The notes beneath the pieces are model-generated. The model saw only the letters and a program-made list of their open reading frames with translations, had not been told where the DNA came from and did not search any database. The position numbers were made by a program, and so were the translations under genes. Source: Baylisascaris procyonis (taxonomy: Eukaryota > Nematoda > Chromadorea > Rhabditida > Ascarididae). Taken from it: 64,000 nt of DNA. Each line of letters starts with the position of its first letter. Within the stretch, counting starts at the first letter, position 1. Positions 11,895 through 25,050 of this stretch are shown here, one piece after another. The stretch lies in contig JAZARR010000250.1 in assembly GCA_037389465.1 (NCBI GenBank), positions 2,604,001 through 2,668,000 of the forward strand, read 5' to 3'.

Positions 11895-14800
11895 AAAATG
11901 ATAAATTGCTGTGTAAAACATGAGGCACGATATGTCAGTTTATCGAATATTTCTCGTCGGTCTACCGATTTCGAAAGAAGCTGAAGACATTTAGATGTTT
12001 AGATGAAAAACTTCCATGCACTTGCATCGGTCGATTTATCAATTTACGCCGGATAATTGTTATAAAACAAATGGGAATTATGAGAAGAGTAAGCACGATA
12101 CGCACTTTTCATTCCATCCACTCTCATGGAATATTTCGAATGTTAATCTCTCATGGAATATTTGTGGGAGCGGTCAAGTCATTTCAAATAAGAACGCGTT
12201 ATTTTGCATATGTTCATTATCTTTTGTGAAACTATGAAGTAGATTGTTTACATACTATGGGGAATGTAAAAGTGCATATCATGCCAACATCTGTGACACT
12301 CTTTCCCATATCTTTTTAGTTTTCGAAAGAATAACATCGTTGAGAAAGGTGAAGTTTTCACATTCAGCAAATCGACATAATTTGCAAGCTCCGCGTTTTT
12401 CTAGCTCCGCCTCGATGAGTGCATTTAATGACTAAAGAAATAGACCCTCACATTGTTGTTTATATGAGAGTATTGGATCGTCGTTCAATTTTTGCACTTC
12501 ATTCCACGTCCTTACTTGAATTGTTGCTAGAAAGAACTGCAAACTTTTATGTCGTGTACTTGCGGATCCTCAACTAGAGGAAATTCTCCGTCGTTCTTGT
12601 CTACCCCTCCACACTCCCTCACTGTCATTGGCAAATATAGCCTTTTCGCGATCGAATCGCTTAGGGATGACATCATCCTCGGCGAGAGTGGTTCTATGCA
12701 ACATATTTTTTGAAAAAAGGGGCTTTTCTCAATAACTGTTGCTTCTCAAAAAATACTTTGAGCGCCTGTAACAGTCTGACGTATACATTTATAATTCCGC
12801 GGAGATGCTCATGAAGTCTATGATTGCGTCTTTGCATCACTGATAATCTCTCGGCTGCAACTTTTTCTTCAAACATTTTCCATCAATTTCAAGCAATTTT
12901 CGTAACCAGAGTCCCTCTCATTCTATCTTACTTGTATTACTCATTTCCCAATTGTTTGCTTGCTTGCTTTTCAATGACATTTGGTCTCAAAAACATATAT
13001 TTCCTATATAATTACAACCAACATTCTCCTGGTAAGCTGACTACTCTCATCCGATGGTAAGAGACCTTTATTTAACCGATTTAAGAAGCGTTAGTGATCA
13101 AATAGGTGAAAATTGTGTGGGAGAATGCCTGAACTAAGATCTTTCGTCAGTTGTGTCTCCATCATATTTAAATTTGAAGTTTATGAAGCTTGAAGCCTCA
13201 ATTCAAGTGCCGTATGCACCTAGAATATGCCGCATCCAATACATACATACGTATAATAAATCAGCACAACACTGCACACAAATATCGACGTTTGCATATA
13301 AGTAATGCGAAAATTTGTTATCTATATGCAGCTTAATTTTTGCGCCTGAAATATGATTTCCATTCTCAAATCAATTCGATCTTCATTCCTTTTTTGCATC
13401 CCTCATATCGGCAATCATTTCTAAAATCGATATGCATATTTTATGCGATGTCGTTGTGCTAAAATTATTTAAGAGTATTATAAATGGTGTTTTTGCTGCG
13501 ACTTATTATTGCAGATTGAAGACATAGAGACTATTATATGAACTATGAGAGCATATATATGAGTATATCTTGGGGTAGTTTTCTCGTTCACACGCAATCT
13601 TCTTGCATCAATTTATTCAATAAGCAAGTATTACATTCGTTCCCAAATTTCTACTTTTTTTAGCCAGCCCAAAAATCGGGCAATCCAGCAGTAAATTCAA
13701 AAACGTTCATTTCCTTCATCGCAATCATTCATTATGCTTATCCAATACGCTGAACAATCTTTTCTCGGATGAACTTTTGGCGTATTGTAAGAATGAAAGT
13801 TAAACGTTGATAAGTATTAATTAAGGCCAATACGAGAATAAATACATAGAAGTTTAGAATATTGCTTAAAGAATGAGAATTGTACATGCACAAGTACAAT
13901 CAGAAGCCAATATTCAAAGATGTCGCTAAATATGATGTATTTCAATCAAATCATAGAACAATTTGTTGAAGTCACAAGGATGCACTTGTCCCAACGGATA
14001 GGTTAGTTGTATAATTTCAACCAATCGAAAACGAAGCTGTGAACAGGCTTATTTCTTATTGCGAATGCATTCCGCTCCTTATCTTGCTTGTCGACAATTT
14101 TCTAAATCCATCATAGGCGTAATCCTTTTAGTTAGATCTTGTATATTTCAAAAAAAAAAAAATCGAAAAGTATTTCCCGAATTCAAATTGTTGTATTGAA
14201 AACATTGCGAAAGAACAACGATAGAATGTATGATTTTTTTTAATATTTGTTGTTTTTTTTCCATTATTTCCTCAGAGTTTTTAATAATTGTTGCAATAAC
14301 AAATTCGTCTTTGCGATCACATACATTTCGCCTGAAATAACTCACTATATAGTTCCTGAGGAGGAATGTATGAGTGTTGTTTTCCTTTATGAATAGCGAT
14401 CTTTTATATAATTCGATGAGTGCTTCAAGGAAGCGAAATAAGATGATTTTCCACTTTTGCTTGTAGCAATGACGAAAATGGACGACAAAAGCAAATTTGC
14501 ATTTCGCTAAGCTTGACATAGGAGTGCTATCTCTTTTCGCAAGCAAGTATGCATGCATGTATCGGTGTTTGTGTCTACATGTGTATGGATCCTCTTGTCT
14601 ATCCGTAAGTTTCAAATCGGGGACTATTAAAAATAGTGTTAGGATATTTGGCAAATATGACAAATACGGTGATTTCGTGCACTACTCTTTATGTTGATCG
14701 TTATATTTCGAAAAGAATTATAGACATAGCTAAATACGAGAGGCAGAAATTCGAATAACTACACATATCACACCCCCGGATTTGCATTTTGTAACAATTA

Positions 14801-14951
14801 TATTAATAGAACGATTTTTTTTTGTGAAGAATCTGTGGCAGGGATCAACGTAGTTCAACTACAAGAGCATTATTGCTAATATTTATATACTAGCAGATAA
14901 TATATGAAATTGATTGATTGCGTAAACGGAATGTAAAAGAGCATATCTCAC
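11893..14951. other. Stretch with motif copies, no gene supported
   Basis: Holds dispersed-motif copies at 12261-12290 and 14928-14958. A minus-strand helical frame at 12694-12876 (VAAERLSVMQRRNHRLHEHL) and a 171-codon minus-strand frame at 14148-14663 are noted but lack convincing exon boundaries. Confidence 0.4.
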
Positions 14952-15049
14952 CAAATCCGCTAACATAATGCTCCACTTGTTGTGCCATTTTGGTAAATTC
15001 CGTCGAAAAAAAGTTCATTATGGCGACATGATCTTTGCTTTCTTTCTGT
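14952..15049 (-). CDS. Candidate exon, unrecognised (carries the dispersed motif)
   Basis: Minus-strand candidate exon of 98 bases between CACTTAACAG and a donor GTGAGATAT. The open frame, with one leading base and one trailing base, reads QKESKDHVAIMNFFSTEF then TKMAQQVEHYVSGF. The make-up is mixed and hydrophilic, as in a folded soluble protein. If the donor is not used, the frame continues into EICSFTF, which matches the motif seen at other places in the window. A second motif copy sits about 400 bases away at 15351-15380 in the same orientation, so local duplication is possible. The family is not recognised. Confidence 0.4.
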
Positions 15050-15324
15050 CTGTTAAGTGATCCCAACTCAAGAACCATTGAAACTAAAATTACGAAAGTT
15101 AAAAAGTATAACTTACGTCGTAGGACGATCTTCTAGTCCGTTAATCCATCAAATTCAAAGAAATTATAGACATTTAGAAGGGCTAAAAATTTGTGAGCAC
15201 TTCATAGCGTTCAGCTTTCAATCGGTCGTTGCACAGCAAAAATCAACTTCTGTAGAAGATGTATTGGTGGTTGGATCTTTTAAAATATGAAGCAATTATC
15301 TCACATATTTGTTTGCTGGCGATT

Positions 15325-15408
15325 TTAAAAACTGAGTGAACAAAATGTGAGGAACGCAAAAGCACATATCGTGCCAACTCCTTCGGTGATCTTGTTCATT
15401 TGTTCTAG
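15325..15408 (-). CDS. Candidate terminal exon or relic with the I-C-x-F motif
   Basis: Minus-strand frame after a good 3' splice site (TTTCAAACTGTTCAG), reading on a codon boundary LEQMNKITEGVGTICAFAFL, then TFCSLSF and a TAA stop. It is the clearest translated copy of the dispersed motif described in the findings. The end is hydrophobic. It could be the last exon of a small membrane or secreted protein, or an old repeat copy whose acceptor is accidental. Confidence 0.3.
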   Translation of the reverse strand, partial: LEQMNKITEGVGTICAFAFLTFCSLSF

Positions 15409-15597
15409 CTGAACAGTTTGAAATGTTTACAATGCTTACATAAATATTGTAAAAAGTTCAAAGCGATGGGAATGTGAGGCTCCCGCGCATATGGCATCGT
15501 TGATGCACTTTTGACTTCTCTAGAAGAACTGAAGCATTGCTGACATTTTTCACCAGCGACCCAGCGACTTTCACAAAGCGTTTTGTGTGGTGAGGAT

Positions 15598-17384
15598 CTA
15601 CGAGGCGCTTCCGCTTCCTTCCAACTTGCGGCCTTCGTAAAGCTTATTTGACAGATGGCAGAGTATAAGAAATGCTGCCACTAGGTGATTTCTCAACGAA
15701 ACTTCGGCAGGAATGAGAGAGAGGGCAGTGAGGGCAGGATCATGACTACCTAAAAGAAGAACAATTCGATATTCATTTGCCTCCTCCCTCTCCTTCAATT
15801 GTAATTGTATCAGAAAGCTCGAATGCCAGAATATTGCGGTGAACTTCTGAAACCATTATTGCAGCATCTTATAAGCCCTTCGCAAGAGAACCTTTGATTA
15901 AAGTCCAAAAATCGGCCTTCGTAGATTATCTTCCGTGCTATTTTACCAAAGAAAGAGCCTTTAAGTTCTTGATTAACTGTTGTTTAAAAAATGCATTGAT
16001 TCAGGGACGGGATGAGAAGGGGTAACTGCGGAAAGCCATTTTATTTTTCAAGTTTTTTTTTAGTAAAAATCAATCATTAGTGGCATCATTGACTATATTG
16101 TTGCTTCCTTATCCATTACCTTCAACAATCACATGACCCAATACATATTTCTACTTATATCTTTTCTATGGCCAGTACATATTAAAATCCGCGTATCCTT
16201 TCGTCTTTAGTTAACTATCTTTCTTTAATTTCTCAATTATGAATGATACTGTTATAATTTTTATCTAACGTTGCTATCGTTACTCAATTATCAAATAGAA
16301 GTGAATTTGCATGAAATTGAAAAGTGAATTATATTCGAATCGTTCGTTGTGTTAATTTTTGCACTTCTCTCGAAATTGTTTCGTCTTATCGTTATAGATG
16401 ATCCGATATGCAAATGATATGGATTCGTGAATAAATGCTTGCTTAAGTGACTATTTCCTCATTCATAACCGTTCACGTCATAAGATTGATTCGCATATCG
16501 ACTCTGGCCAATAGGTCCCTTGATAGCGTTAAGCCATTTTTACGCCCCAACGCTTCTTCAATTTCAAAAAGCTCTCCTATGCTTTATTTCATCTCATTTT
16601 GCACTTGGTGGATATTCGCTTCTTAGAAGGTTTTTTTTTGTGAACTTGTTCTTTGATTACCTAGATGCAGTTTGATATCTCTTTGATATCTCTCAACCTT
16701 AAACTACACACTTATCGTATATTTTTTCGAGCTTTGATGGTTATGAGTGAACGAATGAATGAATAAATAGATGAATGGGTGGGTAGATGAACGGATCAGT
16801 GATTGAGTAATTGTACTATTCACATATACAATGATGAATGAATATGAAATATAATTTTATATAAGAGTAATTATTAACATATTATCTGTGGAAATTAGAA
16901 TCGAGGTGAAGGAATACAAAATAGACAAAGCAAAAGAATTTATTCAGACAATAAACAGAGAAAATGATGGACTAAAAAAGCAGGAAAGCATAAATAAAGT
17001 ACAAGATAACAAAATAACGAATATGATTTTAAAGCAACTCGACGATAGCACATGGAGATGACAGTCATTATTTTATAATTGAGCAATTGAAATTAGTTGA
17101 GTGCATTTTTAAACCTTCCAAGTAATGACCACATCGAATGTTCGTAGTTTGCATTTCCGCACATCTTCAACTCTAGTGAAAAAGGAAAAAATTGGAACCT
17201 ATTAAGCTGGCTTACATCTAGGAAGAGAAAGTTTGACAAATCTTGCACAAAGACTACACCCATTTGTATAGCATGGTTAAAGCTTTATTTCAAACGTATG
17301 CCATTGTTGTCATAAACGATGCTATAGGCCAATGAAACATAATAACTTACAGCATAATAACTCAAACAACTCAAAATGACTCAT
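15598..17384 (-). CDS. Two-exon small gene model, about 61 residues, unrecognised
   Basis: Exon 1 is 17384 down to 17351. The acceptor TACTTCAG is followed directly by ATG and the frame MSHFELFELLC plus one base, then GTAAGTTAT. Exon 2 is 15749 down to 15598. It follows an excellent acceptor (TTGTTCTTCTTTTAG), begins with two leading bases, completes a Cys codon and continues SHDPALTALSLIPAEVSLRN, then HLVAAFLILCHLSNKLYEGR, then KLEGSGSAS and TAG. The phases fit exactly. Exon 2 is markedly less AT-rich than its surroundings, which supports coding. A start codon directly after an acceptor suits a trans-spliced nematode messenger, but more upstream exons are equally possible. HLVAAFLILCHL is hydrophobic but short. 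No family is recognised. Exon 2 is firmer than exon 1. Confidence 0.4.
16743..16850 (+). repeat. Degenerate GAAT/GATG tetranucleotide repeat
   Basis: Worn four-base repeat with units such as GAAT, GATG, GGTG and AATG. It is simple-sequence DNA with no coding signal. Confidence 0.6.
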
Positions 17385-18818
17385 CTGAAGTACCTTGAAT
17401 GTTCTTGAAAGAATATGTGGAAGGCTATCGCACAATAATTGAGAACGCATAGAAAACCATCACACTTTTTTAAGTGGGGAAGAGGGAGGGGGAAAAGATG
17501 TGGAGTGATATGATATGCTGAAGCGGTGGTCGAACCTAAACGATGAACAGTTTAATAAGCAGGCGTAGACCTCCAGGTAAGAATGCTTAAATAATAATGG
17601 TGAATGAATCAGTATTTGAGTTTTCGTAATATTCGAAATATGCCCCAAAATAAGAAGTTGCCTCCGTGGTAACGTTCAAATTTCTTCTTAAAAGAAAGTG
17701 GAAGGCGGGAAGCCGTCGATTATAGCTGGATTGCATGCTGTTTTGGCCACTTTTCTATAAGATCGACACTATTTGAGGCTAATGATAACGACCATTTCCA
17801 TAACGAAAAATTATATAATCGAAGAAATTTTGAAGTGGAAGTAAAAATATCGGCCCCCATTTCCCATATGGAAATATTTAGAATTTGAAGGTGAGCAACT
17901 CGACTTAACGTTAATAAAAATTAGAATACAAAGGTGCTCAAAGAGCAATTAACCTTTCAGGTGCTAATATACCAAATTGAGTCGCTCATAAACAAGTGCT
18001 TAAGTTATTGATTGACGAGAAATTTTATTTCATTCGGTGTGATTGATAGCTTTGCATCATTCTATCGTATCTTAGAGAAAGCGATTGATTTATTCCATTT
18101 GAGATATTGAAGCGCCTTCAATTAATGCGTCAGGTGTTGATCTAATTAAACAACGCGTCGAAATTCATCAATTCTACTGAACTAAAACTTTTCATTTCTT
18201 TTAAATCCTTTAATTCTTGTAAATAAAAGTTCGATTCTATTCGAGAATCTACGAACAGATCTTACATTGTTATGCTTCATTTAAGCTTAAATGACTTTCG
18301 CATACGTCACCATAGGAGATGAAGCATCGCTGCCAAAGATACCCAAGGGAATTGGAGACAACATTGGCAGCAATTCGATCACGGCACACGCAATTATCGT
18401 TCAATGTAAGCGTGTAAAGAGGAAATCAACGATGAAAATGGCCTTTGATTTCGAGGAATATATTCCATTTTTTGAATTTTTTTTTTATAATTCGACGCTT
18501 TTTGATTGACATTTTTCACCAGTTTACCTATACTGAACGAGCTGTACTTTGAGAATTTTTTTAAGCTATCATGGATAATAGCTTGGAATTTTTCTCATTC
18601 CAATACGACTATAGTCAACACCTTTTTTTGGCTTTTGCGTGTTTCTTTTTTGCAAAGTTATTTTGCGTACAGCAATATCTTCTACATACGTATATATTCG
18701 TATCTATTTGTTTATCCGCCATATCTGCTACTTCAACTCAGGAACGAATGAAACAAGAGGTGCAAAATTTGATGAGCAGTGTGCAATTAATAGACTAACG
18801 TCTTATAGCATATTTCAG

Positions 18819-18890
18819 GTTGATCTATCGAATTCGAAAAAATGTTCTAGGCATTCAGATGCGTTAAAAATTTGCATACAATATATATTG
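18819..18890 (+). CDS. Candidate 72-base exon, unrecognised
   Basis: Plus-strand interval after TTATAGCATATTTCAG and before GTGAGATT. It is exactly 24 codons, begins and ends on codon boundaries, and reads VDLSNSKKCSRHSDALKICI then QYIL. The splice signals are good and the composition plausible, but no neighbouring exon was tied to it. The product is unknown. Confidence 0.3.
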
Positions 18891-21800
18891 GTGAGATTCT
18901 CACTTCATATTGATAGCATCACAAAGAAAAAAACGACGAACCTTCGATATAAAACATTGTCACTCAAACAATTCGAGCGTTTAAAATGCAAATATTTTTG
19001 CATATTCTATTGTTATTTATAAACTCCCAAGATATTGCTAAATCGCATAGTGTATCGTCTTTTCCAGCATGCTTCTCTACAAATTTACTTTTTCATATAG
19101 GTTTGTTCATTCGTTTATGAAAACTCATTTTTTTTTTCATTTAACCATAGTGCAATAGAAAAAATGAAATTGCTTACTTCATTTTTATTAGCAAGGAAAT
19201 CTTTCAAATGAACCTTATTAGATATTCAATATAATTTAGGTGCTGAATGTCTGAGTGCTTTATGAAGATTCCAAAAAAACGTTTCAATTTCGCTTCTAAA
19301 TAAGCGAAAATTCTTCTCTCGCATTCATTCATTACTTATCAGTGGGAATGTAAATTCGAATTGCAGTATTCGATTGTAGTGCGTATACTATTTTATTTGA
19401 ATGTATTTATGTAGGGTGTTCTCTTCTTCATTCGGTTACTATTTTATTGACCGTTTCATTAACAGTTCTTTTTTTTTCTAATCTGTGAAAGCGCATCCCG
19501 TTTTCATGAATTTGTTGAATAAACGCTCTTTTCCTATTTTTTTTTTCGTATCTAAAAAGAGGACTATGTATTTAATAATATCAGAATTTCTTGTTTGTTG
19601 AATTTTCTCTCATAATGGAAGTGAAATCGATTCAACAGTTTGAAATAAAGAAATGAAATGCGAGCGCATGCCGACACAACGTCAAACAACGTCGCGGTAG
19701 CAAATCCACTTACGCTCAAATAAGACTCATTGAGAAGGGAATTTTCGTTCTGTATCGCTTTTATTCAAAATAATGACATGTGAAGTAATAGTGTGAATCG
19801 GAGCGTTTTTTTTTCGTTCGTTGCCTAGAACCACTCCTCGGGGATCCTTGAAAATTGCATCGAGAGGCCTCTTCACTGATGCGGCCAATTTTCATAAATT
19901 TATATCCGCTAAACCAGCTTATGAAGGCATTTTTTTCCGCACATTTTTCTTGAGAAAAGAAGCTTAATTTTCGCGCTCTTTAGGTTTTTGTGTTTTGCTA
20001 CATATTTTCCGCATGCACCTTCTTGCACTATTCCCCTCCATTCTGCTTCCCTTCTTCCCCCTTCTTCTCGTTCTTGATTTACTTATACTTTCACTTCATG
20101 AATCGATGTAATCACTTTCTTGTGCAATGACGTCTTCACTTGTAGATGGATATAGATGGATATTTTCGAAAGTCGAAATTGGATGGGATTTGATGATTGG
20201 AGGAGAAATATTCATCATATCTCCTAATTCCTAGAGAAATAAAAGAAGAAACGATTTTCTCAAAATGGTAGTTTTAGGCGTTGTTTGCAATTTTTTAGTT
20301 GTTAGAAATTTTTTCTAAGGCACTTTTGATATACTGTGAGTGCCCAGTAATATAAATAGTTATGAATTTTAATTCACGGCTAACTCTTTCAAAAAAAATT
20401 TTTCAAACAAAATTTGCAAAAAAAAAAAATTTTAAGAATCCAAGAAAAAAATTTTGTTCAAACAAATCAATTCAAATAGATACGTTGTGGATTTTCAGTT
20501 CTTGACGATTTTTTCTCCTGCATTTCGCATTCATAGCTAAAAGCTATATTTATCTTTTTTTTGAAATGATTTTCAAATCTTTTCTTTCAAAACTTTAGCC
20601 AACTATTTCCAATAACTTCGCTATTCCTCTTTTCCACTCTCATCTATCTCCCTAACATTTGTTTCTTGAATATTCATATTTAATTATCATTTATCGCATT
20701 CAGTATTGTTGAATTGATAGCGATAATACCATTTCGTTTTTCTTTTTTAATTTCGAAAAGGAAAATTTTCTTTTGTTTTTTTCAATAATTTTTAAGATCA
20801 GCCATTTTCATATGGCTATTAGCAAAACTTCTATTTTCTTTCGCTATTCAACTGCAAAATATTGCAATTTCATAATGTTACATTTGCTAAGTTTGTTAGA
20901 TCTTTATCATTTATTTGTGTATTTGCATTTACGTATTACTTTAATGAATGGTACTTTCAATTGGGAACCACTGGTGCGTAATTTGTATTACATTGACTTC
21001 CTCTATCAATATTGAGGTTGGTGCAGGAAGTTATTCTTTAGCGTAAATTATTCCCGGTACAAGTGTGCACCTTAAAAGCGGTCGAGTAGCGTTTTCAACG
21101 GAGCAAATAGGGAAATTAATCTTATGAGGACAGAATATTTGTATAAGCAATAAGTTCTATGAAAAACGATTTGGTTGTGTTCATTATTGTTCAAGCGTTA
21201 TCATTCAGTAGTAATCGATGAAGTTGGTTGATTTTATAAGCGTAAATGATATAATGCAAACGTCTATCTAATGCCCGATGTTTTGAGCTCGTTAGCAAGT
21301 CGAAACTATCGATACGAAATTTGGTGGATTTAATAATGGGCTATAGCGACACTTCTTTTACCATTTTTAGTGTCGTTTCATTAAATTTGAGGAAAAATTG
21401 CTTGCATTCTACATTAGTTGATTTTTAATTTACAATGGTCGCCCTACAAAGAAATGAAATCTTTCGTGATGTCATGCAAGCGGTCAGCCGAATTCATATA
21501 TTTTCTGCAATATTTTGAAAGCGGTGGGCCAATTGGTCAGAATACAAATGTACATAGCGCCGCCATCTCCTCTTCAACGCCTCATCACTTTCTACGATTG
21601 CACGCATCACAGTATTTATGCACTTTAGCAGATTTGCATTTATGTGGCGCATTATTGCCACGTCGTGTCTACTTCAACTATCGTATCCACTTCTATACTT
21701 ATATCTGCTTGCTTGATAGTTTCGATTTGGGAACCGTTTTATTTTAGACCTTTGAAATTTGTTGAGCATAATATCGGTTGTGTGATGAATCATCTCTTAT

Positions 21801-24648
21801 ACAATAATGAAAAAGAAATCTTTTGAGAAAAATTTCTTACCAACAATTTGGAGTGACTAAAATATGATCGCATCATTTTCCCAACTTAAGTTGATCAGGT
21901 GAGTAGCACGTAAAAACATCTACTGTACAGCTTCTTTAATCTTTGAAAAAGTTGAAAAATGATCCCGGATGTGTCTCTATTTGTTAATTTTATCACCATA
22001 CATTTCCATTACTTTATTTGAATATTTTCAACCTTACCGTCACAAATTTTTATTTATTTACTGAATTGGCCTCATCTCCCTATCCGTTTTACTCTCTGAT
22101 TAGGAAGTTTTTAATGCAAAGAGTTGAAGAGATGAAAAACTAAAAAATAATTATGGATGTGTAAAATTAAACGATATAAACGTTAGCAATTGTCGTTATC
22201 GAGAAACACCAGAAACGAATAAATATTCTGATGCTGCAAATCGATAAGAATGACATTAGTTGATATTATTGATAAATGGAAAAAGCTTTATTTGCTTGAG
22301 GCATCGTTAAATGCTCGAAACAGCTCATTTAGAAAAAGAGAAAAATCTTTTTGAACGAGAAACACAAAACGCCTCTGCATTCAACGAAAAGCTTATAAAG
22401 AGAGTTGCTTTTATGAAATCTTTTTCGTTTAATTTCTTCAGAAAATTTAATAAAAGAGGATATTTCCGCTCATTTATAAATTCTTTTCTGCTAAGTTTAT
22501 TATTGATTATTTGAATGGAAATAAATTTACGATCATAGCGAAAAATTTAAAATGACTGAACAAAAACGTATACGGCTATTATTATCGTTTTGAACGTATG
22601 AATATGAAACGATAAATCATGAATAGCGAAATTGCTGGATAGCGTAAATGCTTGTCACGGATTCGGCTACGTCATAGTTGAGAATTTTCTGCTCTTATTT
22701 TTGTTTAATGCAATAGATAACTGTGAAAATATCTCTTTACAATCGTTATTTTTTCTCAATGTTTCTTATGTTGATATATATGCTAAACGAGGAAACTATC
22801 AAATACCCAATGATAGTGGTTGTTAGAGTGCCAATCTTATTATTCTCTATATATGATATCTTCTATTCAAGGTGTGACTATGCTAAGAAAAAGCTCACGT
22901 TAAGGTTATCATCATACATAGCTACACCCTTTGTCACTCCTTACACTCTTCCACTAGAAGCAGCTGTCATTTGAATAGGGTTGCAAATATTTCTTCTTCT
23001 TTTTTTTACTGAGAACGACATTAAAGTGTGCTGTCGCCAGTGAGTGTACTGCTTTAGACGCTCACCGTTCACACTTTCACACTTCCTGCACGCAGACATA
23101 ATTGCTTGCGTGCAGTTATTATCGCTTTATTCTTCGCTGTAGCAAATCTATTCAAGCGGAATTGCGAAAATACAAAATGCCGACTATTCAATGGTGAAAT
23201 GGGGCTGTGCTTGAAGCTTTATGGGTACATACGTTGAGTCGATACCTTTCATGTTGCGCTGGTGATTATACTTCATTTTCTTTTCCAGTAAACTTTTTTT
23301 GTTTCCAATTTTTTTCAATTTCGATCATTTACTCCGTTACCAACTGACTTCTCAATCTTTCAAAAAAATATTTCCTCTTAGTTGAGTTTCGTCTTCATGT
23401 ACGCAGTTTCGTCATCCGTTTAAGTCAGAAAATTTAGAAAATAATAATAAAGATTACGTTATCAAAATAAGAGGCACTAATAATGATGGGGGGGTGAACT
23501 GACGAAAAAAAATCGGATATTTCCCGGCTGCATTATTTTTCAGTTGTTTTTTTATTCATAAGGAATTGATAATGTCTTTATTGTTGCGATTTTCACATAG
23601 CCCGATTGCAATTTCCGCTGCATTTGTATCATTCCAATTTTTAATACTGCTAATCTTTGTTCTAATTTATTTGAAATTCAGTGGAGAATTTAAAATCGGT
23701 TGCGAACATTTATCTAACAATAATTATTGCTGTGTAAATTAAAATCGCAGAATCTTATGCGGTTTCGCAAATTTCCTTTGCAAAAATGCATAGCGCCAAT
23801 GCTGCTATAGTTGCGCGCATTTATATATGTATGTTGATAGTTCGTCCGATAGTCTGAAGTTCCGAGCTAGTGAACGTTGAGTTTCACAATCTGGTTTATT
23901 CAAATATGCGCCCGAAACAGGCCCCTTTATACCATATTTCACGTTGATGCATCAGTATTTATTGAAGCTAAGGGGATTCAGATGTGTCAGAAATTCATGT
24001 GCATGTTGAGGAGAGATTTGTAATCTGCACCGATTAGGCCGCATAAAAACTAAGCTTTTGTGGTAGATTTGTTTGTGTGGTCGGTTCACTTGAAATATTG
24101 AGGCCATAGTTTCTCGTTTTTTCAGGTACCTTTTTTATTACTACTTATGCAATTATTTAACCTGGTAGACTCGTTTGGCACATTTCTCCATTTGTTTTAA
24201 TTTATATGATTTGATCAGATTGTTCTTCAATTGCATAGAAGTGTCATCTAAAAAAATTTTTATCTCGAACAATGCTTTCTATTTTTATGACATGAGATCT
24301 TCTATTACAAGGGTTAAATCAACGATAGTATAACAGTTGTGAGATGGTTATAGTAAATTACTGTGAGTATTTGAGAAAAAAAAAAGAACTAGCTCGCTCT
24401 CTAACATTCAGCTCAATTTGACTACGTGCCAGTTGGATAGCTAATTAACTAGCTCATTTGCATAACTTCTGAGGATAAAATGACGCACTTTACTGAATAG
24501 AATATGAGTTTACTGAATATCTTTTATAACCGGCTAATGAGCCTACCACATCAAGTTTACTGCCGCATGATTTCTCGATTTTGGTATTTTTTCTACTTAT
24601 TGTGGTGTTGATGTTTGAACTAATGAGAATCGGCGTTTCCATACTCAC
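18891..24648. other. Long AT-rich stretch, no gene supported
   Basis: About 5.7 kb with frequent poly-T and poly-A runs. Isolated acceptor-like and donor-like sites occur, for example GATCAG before GTGAGTAGC at 21899, with a short ATG frame from 21871. No stretch has both coding-like composition and paired splice sites strong enough to call. Confidence 0.45.
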
Positions 24649-24717
24649 ACTTTTTGAATGAATAGATCTTTTTGAGAGCGAGTCGTCGCAGTTTCGCAAG
24701 TAAGAAATATGGGCCAT
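24649..24717 (-). CDS. Candidate first coding exon, unrecognised
   Basis: The minus-strand frame from an ATG at 24717 reads MAHISYLRNCDDSLSKRSIH then SKS and ends on a codon boundary at a consensus donor GTGAGTATG. The serine and basic residues resemble a disordered N-terminus. A second minus-strand frame overlaps from 24857 and starts like a signal peptide (MNFAAKFSLYLICIVADT). It reaches the same donor one base into a codon, so which frame is used is uncertain. The next exon was not identified. Confidence 0.3.
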
Positions 24718-24939
24718 ATGTAGGTGCTCGAGATATGCATCTCTCGAACAATCTCAAAACTATGTAGTAAATACAACTTGCAACAACGCATTAAACTTCG
24801 ATTCGTATCAGCAACAATACAGATGAGATAAAGCGAAAATTTTGCAGCAAAATTCAATGAAAAAAGAAATTTAGGTTTTTTTTGGCTGAGGCAATATTCG
24901 GTGATGGTTGCCCATGATGTGGTGTTTTGTTATGTCTAG

Positions 24940-25050
24940 GAGGAGAGAAATAAAACGAACACCACAAGTGCCGCCGTATGAAATGCCGCTTTTTGGTGCA
25001 GCTGTCAATGACGTAAATGCTCTTCGAGGGCAGTTGCCGCCTCATAAGAA
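24940..25050 (+). CDS. Candidate internal exon, proline-rich, unrecognised
   Basis: Plus-strand interval of 111 bases between GTTTTGTTATGTCTAG and a moderate donor GTATGG. The frame, with one leading and two trailing bases, reads RREIKRTPQVPPYEMPLFGA then AVNDVNALRGQLPPHK. This is among the most protein-like compositions in the window and the segment is GC-richer than its flanks. The basic, proline-rich make-up suggests a linker or disordered region. A GTAAAT inside the frame could serve as an earlier donor. The partner exons and function are unknown. Confidence 0.4.

Noticed and set aside
15557..15589. 33-base plus-strand interval between CACCAG and GTGAGG
   Set aside because: It is very short and lies next to the 15598-15749 minus-strand exon. 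The acceptor string also occurs at 18506-18521 without an exon.
16912..17063. Lysine-rich plus-strand frame (KIDKAKEFIQTINRENDGLK) ending in TGA
   Set aside because: It has no start codon and only a weak acceptor. The A-rich composition alone can give such a frame.
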